64,000 nucleotides of DNA from Aspidapion aeneum (taxonomy: Eukaryota; Arthropoda; Insecta; Coleoptera; Brentidae): the NCBI GenBank assembly GCA_963576565.1, contig OY755042.1:102418185-102482184 (forward strand), in the 5' to 3' direction. The notes below the pieces were generated by a model. The model was not told the origin of the DNA. It made no database searches and saw only the letters and a list, made by a program, of their open reading frames with translations. Shown piece by piece: positions 31,028-43,200 of this stretch; positions within the stretch are counted from its first letter, which is position 1, and each line of letters begins with the position of its first letter. A program made the position numbers and the translations under genes.

Positions 31028-31832
31028 CAGTGGCGGTTTCTCCATAAGTGCACATGTGCACGTGCACTCCCAAATTATACTTAAAAAAATATTAAACTTT
31101 GATCATTCTTTAATTTAATTAATAATTACCCCAAAAGGAATTCACTAAAGAATGGAATATTATCTAAAAATTAATACCCGTTATGTATGTGTTTTTATTC
31201 GTGTTCAAACCAACTTCGAATCTAATTCTTTACGGTAATTTGCTGGAACCAAATTCTATGCACCGTGGATGTTATGTCGCATGCTAATTACGAAATATAG
31301 AAAGAGAGGACGACATGTCCCAATAGAATTTTACAGTACATAGAATCTGAACCTTCCTTCGGCACCGCGCTTATACAAAAACTAGCCTCAATGCCGCCCG
31401 CACCCCCGTGATGCCTCACGCGCACTTTTTAGTAGTGCGCGCATAGACAACTTCCTATTATCGGTCAGGCGCTGGCGGTTTGTTTTGATTTCGACGATTT
31501 TGTATTTACGACAATGGCGGAAGTTTCTAATTCTGATAGCATTAGCGTGCAATATTTAAAGGCATTTAAATTTCCATTTTTGCCATTAGAAGAGAAAATA
31601 TAGGTTAACTAGGTATGATACATTTATTATTTATTTATAATTACAATAATAGGTAGGTAACTAATATCTAACTAAATATCTCATTTTTTAATTATTTGCT
31701 CTAAATTATATGATATGACGACCCACTCGATGACCCAAAAAGTTAGTGTGGCACTCGAAAAAAATTTATGCCTGCGCCGCATTTTTTTTTTTTGGTGTGC
31801 ACCCCAAAGCTTTTTACCACGCGCAGCCACTG
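31028..31832 (+). mobile_element. hAT-like element, CAGTGGCGG family copy B
   Basis: It begins CAGTGGCGGTTTCTCCATAA and ends GCGCAGCCACTG. The flanks are CTTGAAGG (31020..31027) and CTTGAAAG (31833..31840), an 8-bp duplication with one change. It is the shorter relative of copies A and C. Non-coding. Confidence 0.88.
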
Positions 31833-31849
31833 CTTGAAAGGACACTGTA

Positions 31850-32343
31850 TAGTTCAGGCCCTACATCCGAGATTCAAGCGATATTTTGCGTTTAATGATA
31901 GAAGCAACACACTTGGTATGGATAGACCTAACACTCGCCCGAATATTTTACCCCCAACGCTGGTGGTTCCCTCCTTGAAACGTACTTTTTGACAGTTTTT
32001 TGCTAATAACTCGAAAACGGTCAACTTTTCTAAAAATATTCTAAAGATCATTTTGCAAGCAGATAAAATAAAAGTACCCTCTAAAGGCAGTGATGCACGT
32101 TCCATAGGCCTACGAAAAAAGGAGAAAATGTTTAAAATATATTTTTCTTAATTTTCTTGTGGTATTTTGTATCCTTAACACATTGTTTTTTTCAAAAAAG
32201 TATTTTTGTGCAAAAACCTATTGTATACAGTTATATATGTAATAAGTTAGACATAACTTTTTACAGTAGTAGTAGTATAAAAATAAATGTGTGTGTTGCT
32301 TCTATTAGTAAACGCAGTATCGGACCCCGTAGGGCCTGAACTA
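31850..32343. mobile_element. TIR element with TAGTTCAGGCCCTAC ends
   Basis: The ends TAGTTCAGGCCCTAC and GTAGGGCCTGAACTA are perfect inverted repeats of 15 bp with weaker similarity further in. About 494 bp. TA lies next to both ends, so a TA target is possible. No transposase. Confidence 0.75.
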
Positions 32344-32520
32344 TTAGTCGTGATGTGGTGGTTAGTGGTGGCACTATCCTAGACCCTAGCCACGTCACTT
32401 TTAATTTTTTAAGACTAAAAAATATCAAAATGTGTACTTCTGTTATATGTATTATACCACAAAAAATATAGCCTATACCAATTACTTTGTGAATATACTA
32501 AACGCCTAAGTGTTCAATGT

Positions 32521-33148
32521 AAAGCGGGGTCTACACATAACGTTTTGCCTGACGTTTTACTTGATCAGGTAAAACGGATCAGGCAAAACCTTTCGTGTAG
32601 ACAATAAAACGAACGTTTTGCCTGACCTGAACAGGACCGAAATCGAACCTGTTGAACTGATCGGTAGAGGCTTTATTTCCGGTAAAACGTTCGTTTTAGC
32701 GGCATTTCTTGTGATAGTGCATACAATTTTAATTCCTTTTGAGTGCAACTTAGAAGTTGGTATACGAAACGTCCGACATTAGATAAGATAATTTTTTAGG
32801 AAATCAAACAGGTTATTGTCTTCCTCCACTAATTTTTAATTTGTTTTAAACAAATAGTCTCGACATGTTTCGTAAGCAGAAACTTACATCTTCAGGGGAC
32901 ATTACCAAACTAAATCAGCACAATATTTTGAAAAGCTGGTTAAAAAACTATGTTTAGCTACTGAAACGGTTAAGTCATAGACATTTAAAACAAAAAAATT
33001 ATTGACAAACTCCATGGTGTATCAAAAACTGATCTAAAAACGTACGTTAAAACTATCACGTGGGTACGCTAGTCTTTCAACCGTCAGACTTGACCCTTTT
33101 GACTGACAGGCAAGACGTAAGGTAACATGTTATGTCTAGACCTGGCTT
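32521..33148 (-). mobile_element. Intact sister of the BEL-interrupted TIR element (empty site)
   Basis: 628 bp, AAAGCGGGGTCTACACATAA to CTAGACCTGGCTT, in inverse orientation to 15270..22722. At about 32755..32770 it reads 'gaagttggtatacgaaacg', the uninterrupted counterpart of the BEL insertion point with a single copy of the 5-bp target. Confidence 0.88.
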
Positions 33149-33436
33149 AATAAATAGCAATTAAAAAAATACATGCAATTACCTGTCATTATTATTAAAA
33201 TAAGTTAAGTTTTTTTATCACAAAATTGTTTACAGCGGTAAGGCACTTAAACGGAATGATTCTTCTATTTGCCCCAAAAAACTCACCTATATTATTTATT
33301 GTAAAATTCATAAACGTATACTTCTGAAAACAAATTTATTATGGCACCAATAAACCCTCAACATTGTGGTTTTTCATATTTAAAGACATTATTCAACAAG
33401 CTAAACAATTTTAGAAATTCTAATAGGTAGGTACTG

Positions 33437-33493
33437 CTAGAGACCCTGTATGTATGACATATTTTAATACAATCATACAAACAGGGTCTCTAG
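33437..33493. mobile_element. 57-bp miniature: two transposon ends almost joined
   Basis: CTAGAGACCCTGTATGTATG leads through 15-20 bp into CAGGGTCTCTAG, its inverse. The left half equals the terminus of the element at 47294..48559. It looks like an extreme internal deletion or a solo hairpin. Confidence 0.7.
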
Positions 33494-33800
33494 GGCCGCT
33501 TGACATGCTGTATTACAATAAAATTTGCAGGCAAATGCCTTAAATTTTGCCTAGGTGTATGCGCAGTACAAATCCAGCTGATTGTTGCAGGCAATCCATT
33601 TTTATCGGTCTGGTGCCATTTTTTTGCATGCAAACTGTACTTGCATGCAAACTGGGGAATTTTTACCTAGATTCTGGGGAATCCATGCATGGCCACGCAC
33701 AGTGTCAAACGAAAAGAGGATTTTTTGCAGGCAACAATTTGACCGAAATTTTTTGCTTGCAAATATTTGCAGCGCGTCATGCACCATGTCAAGTGGCCTT
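33494..33800. mobile_element. Short TIR element (GGCC-CTTGACATG ends)
   Basis: GGGCCGCTTGACATG at the left matches, inverted, CATGTCAAGTGGCC near 33783..33797. The interior repeats 'tgcaggcaa' several times. Open frames here are low-quality and I do not call a gene. Confidence 0.55.
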
Positions 33801-34400
33801 AAGTACTGCCACAGCCCTCTTTAAATCAAGCCTGACTCTACTTTGAATAGCAACAGCTTCGAAGACTGACAGATCCAAAATATTTCTCTATTTTGAAAAC
33901 AAAAAAATATAGACTAACCCTCAGATGCACCGTAACAAGGCTTGGCTAATCCATTCACCCTCTTTGTTGTTTTGTACGTGAGCAACAAGGACCTAATCGC
34001 GATTAGACCCATATGGTGGTGCATATGAGGGTAAAAATAATGGAAATGTCAGCCTTCGACAGTGTTCTATTTCAAACAAGGATCGGGCTTGTTAATTTTA
34101 AGGGGCTGTGGCGCTGTGGTGATGTTTGTAAGCAGCAAATACTTCAATTTTTTAAATGCAACAACAAGACATTCTGTACTATTTTTATTCTTCTTCAGAA
34201 CCTCGTCTAATTGGATTATTTTGCGTTTTCTATAAATTTTTTTCACTTCACAGAAAATTAAAATGAAAAAACCACAGAGAAATATATAAAATACAGCGCA
34301 ACAATGTTATTTGTTTCCGATTTAAATTTGCCGCCAAACATTCATGAGACCAGTTTGTATTAGAGAAAGAGGGAATACATATAAAAAAGGAGACGTTATA

Positions 34401-35020
34401 GGGCGAGTTTGTAAAGTAATCTAATTTTGCTCACCGATTACATCGGTTTTTTGACATATGACGTTTGACATTCATTTGACATTTTCATTCGGCAAGTCCG
34501 ATGAACACCAAAAAATAAAAAAGAACGCGATGAAACAGATTTCTGAACCTCGCTTTTTTCGTTTTTAATTTATTTTCTAAAAGATTCTCTGCAATAATAC
34601 ATGGAAACAACATTTTCAACGTAACCTTCAAACCTAGCATGCCGCGGTCTGGTGATATCAAAATTAACTCCAGATCTTCATCAACAGAGTTTTGAGTCAC
34701 TATTTATATCTTTTAAGATGACTATCGAAACTTTGCTTACCACACCGTGGAGCATTTATCAAAAAAAAAACTACAAAAAAAATAAAAAATTACACACCAG
34801 AAAAAAAAAACACAAAAAACAGCTGGTTTTAATGTAATTGACATTGATCGAAGATTGCTCACCGACTTTCAGGGTCGGTGAGCATTGATGTCATCAATTG
34901 GTGCCTTAGTGAAATTCATCAGATAATTTACGAACCCGATGGATTTCAACGAATTGCACTGATTAATTTAAAAACTTTGTTTTCATCGATGAGCTCATCG
35001 ATGCCTTTACGAACTCGCCC
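34401..35020. mobile_element. TIR element with GGGCGAGTT ends, 620 bp
   Basis: GGGCGAGTTTGTAAAG and CTTTACGAACTCGCCC are inverted with one mismatch, and TA-rich bases flank both ends. Inside, 'gctcaccgattacatcggt' and 'gctcaccgactttcagggtc' form further internal repeats. No coding capacity. Confidence 0.7.
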
Positions 35021-35229
35021 ATACTAAACTTCGATTTTGTTTCTTGTCTTGAGGTTTTTGATAATGTCCGGTTATTAATTATTCCGTTTTTGCCATTTGA
35101 CTGTCATACCATGTTTATTTAGGACGATTTTGTTTTTGTTATTTATGACAGTGGATAGGGATTCATTCAAGCAGTTGACTATTCCTTAGTTGCTTACCTA
35201 CTGTAATAGTACCAAAATAATTCGATTAG

Positions 35230-36305
35230 GTTCATTCAAACCAGTGTGCAGTCAGGTGTGACGACCCGCCGCCTTTTTAAGCCTAAGACGCCTGTTTTCC
35301 CTAAGGAGTGGTTTCCATATGTTTGGTATGTCCATGCTTGGTTGACTAAAAACCTTATTCTGCGTTAAAATCGCAGCTGCAATAAACTTTCGTTTTCGCC
35401 ATTGTGAATCTTTATGCAAAACTTTAGCTTCTGACCACTGAATCCTGTGATCATTTGACCATGCATGATCTGCCGGATTTTTCAATATTCCCTAATTTGG
35501 TCCTTTTTAGATGTTCATTTACTCTAACCTGAACATGGCGTTTCGTTTCACCTACATATCATTTAATACACTTACATGGGATTTGGTAAATACATTCCTT
35601 ATTATTTGAGGGATTTTCTGGTTTTGATTTAGTTACAAAACTCCTTATCGTATTTTCTGATGAAAATAGTGTTTTTATATGATAGTGCTTGGCTATTCTT
35701 GTTATGTTTCTGAAACCCCTAGAACATATGGAATGTAAGTAACACTCAACGGATTATTATTTTGAGAATTTGCTGCATTTGGTTTGTTTGAAATTTTAGA
35801 GATCGTTGAGTTTATTAATTTCTCGGAATAACCATTCTGTTGTAAGGCCTTTTTAATGTTGATTTCTGTGGTTAATTCTTTATTATTACTACAAATATTT
35901 ACGAGTCTTAAATAAAAACTTCTTATAACTTCTTGTTTTGTAGCAACAGAATGATTAGACTTAGGAACTCTCCCGTGTCTGTAAGTTTCCTATATGCAGT
36001 GGTTTGAATGTTTCTGTCTAATAGTTTGACAAGAACATCCAAAAAAGGTAAGGCCGAATCTTTTTCAATTTCCATGGTGCAGTTGATTGTCGAACACCTT
36101 TCAGATGGTGTAGAAAATTCTGTAGTTCATCATTTTCCGGCCATATAATAAATGTGTCATCCATGTATCGTAGCAATAGTTTTGGTTTGACTCTTGCTGT
36201 GTTGATCGCATAGTCCTCGAACCACTCCATGTAGATGTTTGTTACCACTGGCGAAAGAGACGAACCCATTGGAAGTCCATCATTTTACCCGTAAAACTTA
36301 TCTTT
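35230..36305 (-). pseudogene. Penelope-like element, RT and GIY-YIG remains (main part)
   Basis: The - strand encodes GSSLSPVVTNIYMEWFED and RYMDDTFIIW, the reverse transcriptase catalytic block of Penelope-like elements. PFLDVL follows in another frame. Then come IPCKCIK and YVGETKRHVQVRVNEHLKR, a GIY-YIG endonuclease core near 35560. The end, near 35300, is homologous to the fragments at 1500 and 39546. Several stops and frameshifts make it inactive. The upstream part of its RT continues at 39412..39545, beyond a pogo-like insertion. Confidence 0.88.
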
Positions 36306-36307
36306 TA

Positions 36308-39300
36308 GGGGAGAGTGTTCCACAGTGGATCAATTTTTTTTTGAATAATTTTTTTTTAAAGAAAAATCTGTTTTATGTTAAAAATATATTTACCATCAAT
36401 AAGCATATTATATTGCCGCCATAATGGAAGAAGTTTGGCAATAATTGCTTAATACTAATTGTGTTTATTTAACATAATTTATTATCATGCAATTTGTTTC
36501 AGTGTAACCCACTTATGGGGTACAGTGAAACTATCGGTGGGGTACAATGAAACACATACTTTTTATGCAAATATATTGTTAAATACAAAATGAAGCCAAG
36601 TATTATCAAAATTTTACTCACTTAGGCCTAAAAAACTACTTAAAATATTTTAGCGAACATCAAAACTACTTAGATTTATCTCAAAACTGATATAGGAATT
36701 TTGTCTTGTGGTCGAACCAGATAGGATCGGTTGAGGTAAAATCATTTTAATATCTGCCAGCTGAACAACTGAAATATCCGGGTTTGTGGGAAACAAGAAT
36801 TTGCCTACTATTTTCGAGCTTTTTCTCATAAATGAAACTTCAAATTCATCTTCTGCTAATACGTTCATTACTTTGCCAACAAAGTGTACCAAATTCTTGG
36901 CTGTAAACTGTACCAAAACAAAATCATCTTTAGTTGGTTGCCTGGTTAATTCTTCAGTAATGTCTGGAATTGGCTCTTCAGGGGACCATTCACTGTCACT
37001 TGATGATTCTTGCCATTCCTGTTCTTCCTCATCATCAGGATCTGTGATTTTCCTTTTCACCTTATTAACCGCTGCTTTTTTTATTTTTTTTTTGCCCAAT
37101 TCTCTTTTTGCTAACTCCTCTTTTTCAGGAGTGTCCGTAGCAATAATTGTTTTTCCTTGCCTTCTCAATTTTTGATTTTTTCTTGGTTGTGCCTTTGGAA
37201 ATCCACGAAAGATTTGTGGGGAAATAAAAGAAGATTTATTTGCAGTTTCGTTATGCGAGGATGGCTCATCAGTTCTCGCGTTATCTTGGTGGTCTTCTAT
37301 TTCTTGCTCAAACTCTTGAGTAACTGCTGCCTCCGAGTGCACTTCTGGTCTGTCAGTAACAGCCGACATGAGAAAATCATCGTCTGTAAATATTTCTGGA
37401 TCAAAAGGCAAGATTCCAGTTTTTTTGAATCCTGCGCTAATGTTTGTAGGTGTCATCGACCTCTCGTGCGCAACTTTTACAAAACCTCCGATATTATAAA
37501 TATCTACAGGAATACCAGGATGATTAAGAAGCCAGCTTTGCATGGCATTGTTATAATGCGCTTTGAATGATGAAAAGACTGCTACATCTAAAGGCTGCAG
37601 TTTGTTTGAGCAGTGCGGAGGCAGAGTCAATATTGTGACCCCATTCGACTTCGCAAGATCCAAGGTTTCCATTGACAAATGGCTTTCGTGATTGTCCATG
37701 ATTAAAAGGCTAGGGTTGTCACAAGAACTAAAAGAATGTTTTATAAAATGCTTCATTACTTGAGGAAACAGCTCTCTGTTCATCCATCCTGAGAGAGTAG
37801 CTAATCCCAGCGTACCGAATGGAGCATCTTGGATCATTCTGTCCTTAAAATGAACTCTTGGAAATATCATGGCCGGGGGTAAGGCATAACCACCAGCACA
37901 AATAATGCTGCAAGTTGTTACCAGAACTCCTCTTTCGCCGCTTGTACATTGCGAAACCTGCTTCATTCCTTTTTTAGCAAGAATTTTGGGAGGAGCTTGC
38001 ACTGTAGTGGTTCCCGTTTCGTCCAAGTTAAATATTCTACTGCCGTCACTGAAACGAGGTTCACGCTTAAGAACTGTTTCGAGATTTTTGAAAAAAGTTG
38101 ATACGTTGTGTCGATTAAATGATGTAGCTCGAGATAAACTGCAAGCCTCTGGCTTTCGGCAACTTAATTCTGGATGCCTCTTCCTAAAACCAAGGTACCA
38201 TTCTTTACCTGCCATTTTTTGTTCGTTCCACTTTTTTGGTATGTCCTTATTATTTTTTATTGCTGATTCATACGCGAGTTTGCGGAATTCTAGTGAAGTC
38301 AGTCCATAGCACATTTTTGCCGACGTTAAAAGATAGTCAACTAAGGTTTGCTCTTCATCGTGTGTAAAAATTAGCCTTACATCATATTTGGGACGAAAAA
38401 CGATGTCTGAGTCAGGGTTTGCTTTAACTTTGCGCACGTACCTAAAATTAAAAATAAAGTACCTATAAGAAATGAGAACGCTTAAGAGTTTTGTCAAAAA
38501 ACCATCAGAATTTGCTAAAATTTTGTACATTACATTTTATAGAAACTAAAACCCGACTCGGCGTACCTACTTGTTTGTTCTTAAAAAGAGAAAACAGACA
38601 AAGAAAAAAAAGGACGCCGCACCAAGTCTTGGTTTTTCTAAATTGTACCCTCGATCTAAATTTCAGCAAATTCTGATGGTTTTTTGACCCGATAATGTTG
38701 CATAGTCACGTGGCAATTTTGGAAGCTAAGGTCTTTGATTCGAAGAAGCGAATCATCTCCCTTAACTGCATTTTAATTCTTACCTAAATAAAGTAACATA
38801 AGCAACATTGTGTAACTCTGCTGCTCGTCTTATAGGCACATTTTCTTCGACAACGAGTCGCACAGCTGCTTTCATCTGCTCTTGAGTAAAAGTGCCAATG
38901 TCTGTCTTTCGCTTACGGTTACGAGCCATCTTAAACTTATATGGACAACTGAAAAAAAAATAATTAAAATATTGTTATGTTATATGGGGTACAGTGAAAC
39001 AAGTTTCACTGTGCCCCACCTAGGCTTGTTTCAGTGTGGACCACTGAGCACTCTAGAACATAATAAACAATAAAATCTAACCTAAAAGATTTGGGAAAAG
39101 AACATATGTTGTAAATTATAAGCAAATATATAACTTGACCGAGAATATTTTTAGCAAACCTTAAATAATATAATTGGTGAACTTACGGGGTTTACACTAT
39201 CACACTTAAAATTTACTCTGGACCACAAAAAACAGCCTTTTTTTCGTTTAAACGGAACTGCGGTTATAAACACACTAAGGTTAAGGTGACAAGTAGAGGG

Positions 39301-39409
39301 AACCAAGAACTTGTCTGACGCGCAGCTTACGTTGAATTGGCGCGGTATTTGAATTTTAAAATCGATTTGTTTCAGTGTGGAACATGTTTCACTGTGGAAC
39401 ACTCTCCCC
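36308..39409 (-). mobile_element. pogo/Tigger-like transposon, apparently intact, 3.1 kb
   Basis: The perfect 20-bp terminal inverted repeats read GGGGAGAGTGTTCCACAGTG. TA lies directly outside both ends (36306..36307 and 39410..39411), the usual target of this group. Subterminal 'gggtacagtgaaac' motifs lie near 36520 and 38985 and related 'tttcactgtgg' motifs near 39385. The only gene is a full-length two-exon transposase. The element splits a Penelope-like element whose reading resumes on either side, so it is younger than that element. Confidence 0.95.
36650..38929 (-). CDS. pogo-like (Tigger/jerky type) transposase, two exons, 645 aa
   Basis: Exon 1 runs 38929..38784 (MARNRKRKTDIGTFTQEQMK...) and exon 2 runs 38441..36650. 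The donor AG|GTAAGA and acceptor ttttag|G restore Arg at the junction, and 1938 nt join in frame. The protein makes the cuts and joins for cut-and-paste transposition in the nucleus. Residues 1..50 form a psq-type helix-turn-helix, and about 75..160 a CENP-B-type DNA-binding domain. The DDE domain has NLDETG (about 190), LIMDNHESHLS and LQPLDVAVF, giving a D-D-35-D spacing. An acidic, lysine-rich linker follows. A C-terminal domain (DDFVLVQFTAKNLVHFVGKV) is shared, as I recall, by many insect relatives. All three catalytic Asp are present and there is no internal stop, so it may encode active enzyme. Confidence 0.93.
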
Positions 39410-39411
39410 TA

Positions 39412-39545
39412 CTTGAAAGTAAGAGTTACGGAGACAGACCTCCAACAAATCCATCACCCCCTTCACCGATAGCGTTGTTCTCTCGTGAAGTGTATCATCA
39501 ACCTCGACAAAATGTTCAGAGTTTTTGACAAAGGATTCAAGGGAT
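39412..39545 (-). pseudogene. Penelope-like element, upstream RT piece beyond the pogo insertion
   Basis: On the - strand this gives SFVKNSEHFVEVDDTLHERT and a following frame with SVTLTF. This is the stretch just upstream of the GSSLSP block at 36270. It shows that the pogo-like element landed inside the Penelope RT. It then abuts, head to head, a + strand Penelope fragment. Confidence 0.75.
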
Positions 39546-39826
39546 CGTTTTGCATAAGAATTGCATTGGCGAATACGAAAGTTTATTGAAGCTGCGTTTA
39601 TAATGCAGAATAAAGATGTATTTAGTCAACCAAGCACAGACATACCAAACATATGGAAACCACTCCTTAAGGAAAACAGGCGTCTTGGGATTAAAATACA
39701 CCAAGTAGTATAAGTAGTAGCCTAGGGACTAGATTGTTTAGTTTACACTTGAAAACGGTTAGAGATACTTACTAACCGAAACGTCGTGTTTAAAACAAAT
39801 AAAGACAATGGAAGTCCGAAAATTTA
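39546..39826 (+). mobile_element. Penelope-like 3' fragment upstream of UGT-B
   Basis: It matches 1620..1906 ('cgaaagtttattgaagctgc', 'accaaacatatggaaaccac') and ends with the same tail before 'gacaatggaagtccgaaa'. It ends about 170 bp before the UGT-B start codon, on the same strand, and adjoins the inverted Penelope piece on its left. Confidence 0.8.
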
Positions 39827-39993
39827 TTTCTAAATTAGTTCTTGTTCTACGCCCATGCTAAAAAAACTAGACATAACATTTTGTTGTTATTTTACTATAA
39901 ACAAATTATGTTAAAAACAACTACAGTTAAATAGTTACCTATCGCAAGCCGCCTAAACTAAAAGTGTTTTTACATATTTTGTATTTGAAAAAC

Positions 39994-40237
39994 ATGGGTA
40001 CACATGGCTACTCACTATTTTTAATATATTTTTATTTTATTAATAAAGTTTTTTCCCAAAAAGTACTATTGATATTTGCATATCCTTCCACCAGCCATTA
40101 CCTCCTAGGAAGGTCTTTGGCTAAAGGTCTTATAAATGCAGGCATGGAGGTTACCATGATCAGTGCTTTTGAAGAAAAAGAGCCGCTCAAAAATTTTAAA
40201 AGCGTGGTCATTACTGATATTTTTAGGCAGTTTGATG
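39994..40237 (+). CDS. UGT-B exon 1
   Basis: The ATG at 39994 starts MGTHGYSLFLIYFYFINKVF, a signal peptide. An upstream in-frame GTG at 39964 is not needed. The exon carries the SHYLLG catalytic-His block and ends TTTGATG|GTAAGT, phase 1. Confidence 0.92.
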
Positions 40238-43200
40238 GTAAGTAATATAGTATTTGCAATAAGGCCAGTTTTTTTGTTCAATCACCCCGTAATTCTGGTA
40301 ACAAAACGCACGTGTATTCCTAATTCAGTTTTAAACCACAGGTTCCTAAGGTAACTGATAATGGATGCTGTCAAACGAATTATTAGTTACCTTAAGATTA
40401 ATATAATCGGTCACCAACCTTTATAATAAGGGTGGTGGATCGGTGTTTAAACTGTCAAGTGTTCTGAAATTTTTTACTTTGAAAGATTATCGCTTATTTT
40501 TTATTTAACTTATTCTGATTTGGAATAGTTTTTTTGAGAAAAGTTTCTGTCCCAATATGATTTTATGTAGTGAAAAATTTATGAACAATTTGGGTTCCCT
40601 GATTTCGCCAAAGTTTCTGGAAGATTTTCAGTGCGACTGACCGTATAGCTACAAACCATGAACAAACGATAAATTAATTATTTAATTATTTCACAAATGT
40701 TATTTTCTACAATGTATTTCGAGCTGGAATTATGCTAAGCTTTGCAATTTGTTTTGGTAAAAATTATGATTCAATAGGGACCTATTGCAATAAAGCCAGG
40801 CACAAATTGTGCTGGGCACTATATTGACAGTTTCGCATTATAAGAACAGCTGTCTTCTTTCAAAATTAGGCCATTGTGCATTATAAGAGCCGGAATTAAT
40901 AGTGACGCCACTATTAATGGAAAATAAACGACTGGATTTATAAATTGGACTTTGGTATGTCAATTTTGAAAGATCAACTGTCAGTTTTTAATGGAAAACT
41001 GTCAATATAGTGCCCGGCACAATTTGTGCCTGGCTTTATTGCAATAGGTCCCTATTAGGATTAGGTCCTATTTATATTATAGTTTTTAATATGATTACCT
41101 AAGCATAAAGACTTAATGAAATTTAAATTAATATTATTTGTAGTTTTCACAAATAAGCTTTAGCTCGACTCATATTAATGTAGTACATACTCATTTCTTT
41201 GTTATAATAAGTATATAAGAAGCATTTATATTTTTGGTTTAGGGTAAATTAAAACAGACTTTTATTATGATTTTTAATAAAAAAGATGTTTGGACATGGA
41301 TCTTTTAACAAGTATAAATAAGTTCCAAACTGATTAAACTGCAAAGGCTTTGGGAATTTCAATAAAAACAGTATTGAGAGATACAGACTCTTTCTTTTAA
41401 AAATAGCTATATTGAGGCTATTACTAATTACTAAATTTAAATTGTTGCACTAGAACAGCTCATAGGATTAAGTTCAAAAAAATCATCTCATGAATTGCCA
41501 TCGTCAGTTATGACTAGAGGAATGACATCAACTAGCTGTTTCATTTTCTTAGTCTTCCAAAATTAGTTTGTCGCAATGCATCATTAATTCTAACAATGCT
41601 TTTTATCTTTTTAAATAATAGTTTTACAAACTTTTTGAATTAGTTTTTTAAAGGCGTTGTTTTGAAGGGCATCCGACAGTCTTCATACTTTTTGTCATTA
41701 CCAATTACTGTGTTTCTTGAATTTTGCTCTGTAGTTATTTGTGTTATTACGGATGGGACTAAAGATCGAAAAAAGCGTGCAAGCGCCACTATTTTTCTGA
41801 GACTGTTAATGTTTCTAAATATTTACTTTACAAAATATTTTTACTACTAAGTTTTTTGTTAAACTCTGATAGACAGACAGGCTTGCAACTGTCAACTGCA
41901 ATCTGGGGCCAACAATGATTTTCGATGCTATTTTCTGTCTTCTTTATAGCAGAAAAATAAAAAAGGATAGCAAAGGGACTTGGGGTATTGCAAGGACTTA
42001 TAGCAATGTTTACAAGATAATCAAAGGTTATAGCGGACCAGCGCGCAGCGGCGTAGCATGGTTCAAAGGGCGGAGGGGGCAGATGATTAAAAGGGCGCCA
42101 ATTTTTTTTTACGTAGAAATAAGTATCAAATTAAAATAGCTTCCTACTTTTTTTATTATTATTAATTAAATTGCTTATAGTAATATTAATATGGTGTCGA
42201 ATTTAAATGGCACGCTACCCATACCCTAGCGGGTTACTATTTCGTTTTTTGAAAAGGAAGAGAGAGAGAGAAAGAAAAGAACCAAAACACTTTACACCTA
42301 GTACTTTTTGGAAAAAATTGCCGCAGGCGAAATTTTTTGAAAAATCATGTACTTTTTGGAAAAAATGGTGCCAACGAAGAAAATTTTTAATAAGAACGAA
42401 AACAAATTACAAACAAACATTTTAGAAAACTAAAATTATTGAACAAACTAAGGCGCCAAAATTTTCGGAAAAAATGGGACCAAATCCAAATACAAAAGGT
42501 TTGGACATATTTGGATATATTATATCCAAATATGTCAACATATAGGGACTCTAGAACTAACTAACTGCGGCGCTTAAATACATTTGAAACTAACCAAACC
42601 TTTTGTATGTTGACATATTTGAATATATTATCAAGGCCAACACAAAAATAGAGGCCACGACACTGAAAATATCAGCTGTTCTCCCGGGGCTGAATTTTAC
42701 ATTGGGTCTTATGGGAGGTCGGACGTTTTTTTATGATATTTTCAAAATGGCACTACAGATTTCCGCAAAATTTCAGTGAAATATTCTCAGACACCATCCC
42801 GATATTCCACCAAAGGTTTGTAAGGAAGCAACATGATTAATAGGTTAAAATCTTCAAGATTTAGCATTCCTTATTTTAAATTCAAATTACCCGCCATGTA
42901 CCACATGCCAACTGTTATATTTGACATGTATTTGACTTTGTCATCTGTGATTATCACATTCGCTTCTGCTTTAAACTTAATTTTTGTGTAAGCTAATGAA
43001 GCGGCTATGAAAAATTAGGGATTACTATACATTTAAAAAAAATTGTTCTGCCAGAATAAAGTAAAACCAATCTCAAAAACAGCTTTATTTAAAAAAAAAA
43101 TCAAATATTCATGAACCGTCATTCCAACTTCAATATTTTAAAGACAATCAGCTGAGTCGTAACGTGACCATCAAAAAAAAATCAGCCCCGGATGTGACGT

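Noticed and set aside
33547..33846. 99- and 80-codon overlapping frames
   Set aside because: They lie in a TIR element with 'tgcaggcaa' repeats; composition looks random and no domain is recognisable.
36786..38309. Four + strand frames of 129-137 codons
   Set aside because: They are antisense shadows of the pogo-like transposase.
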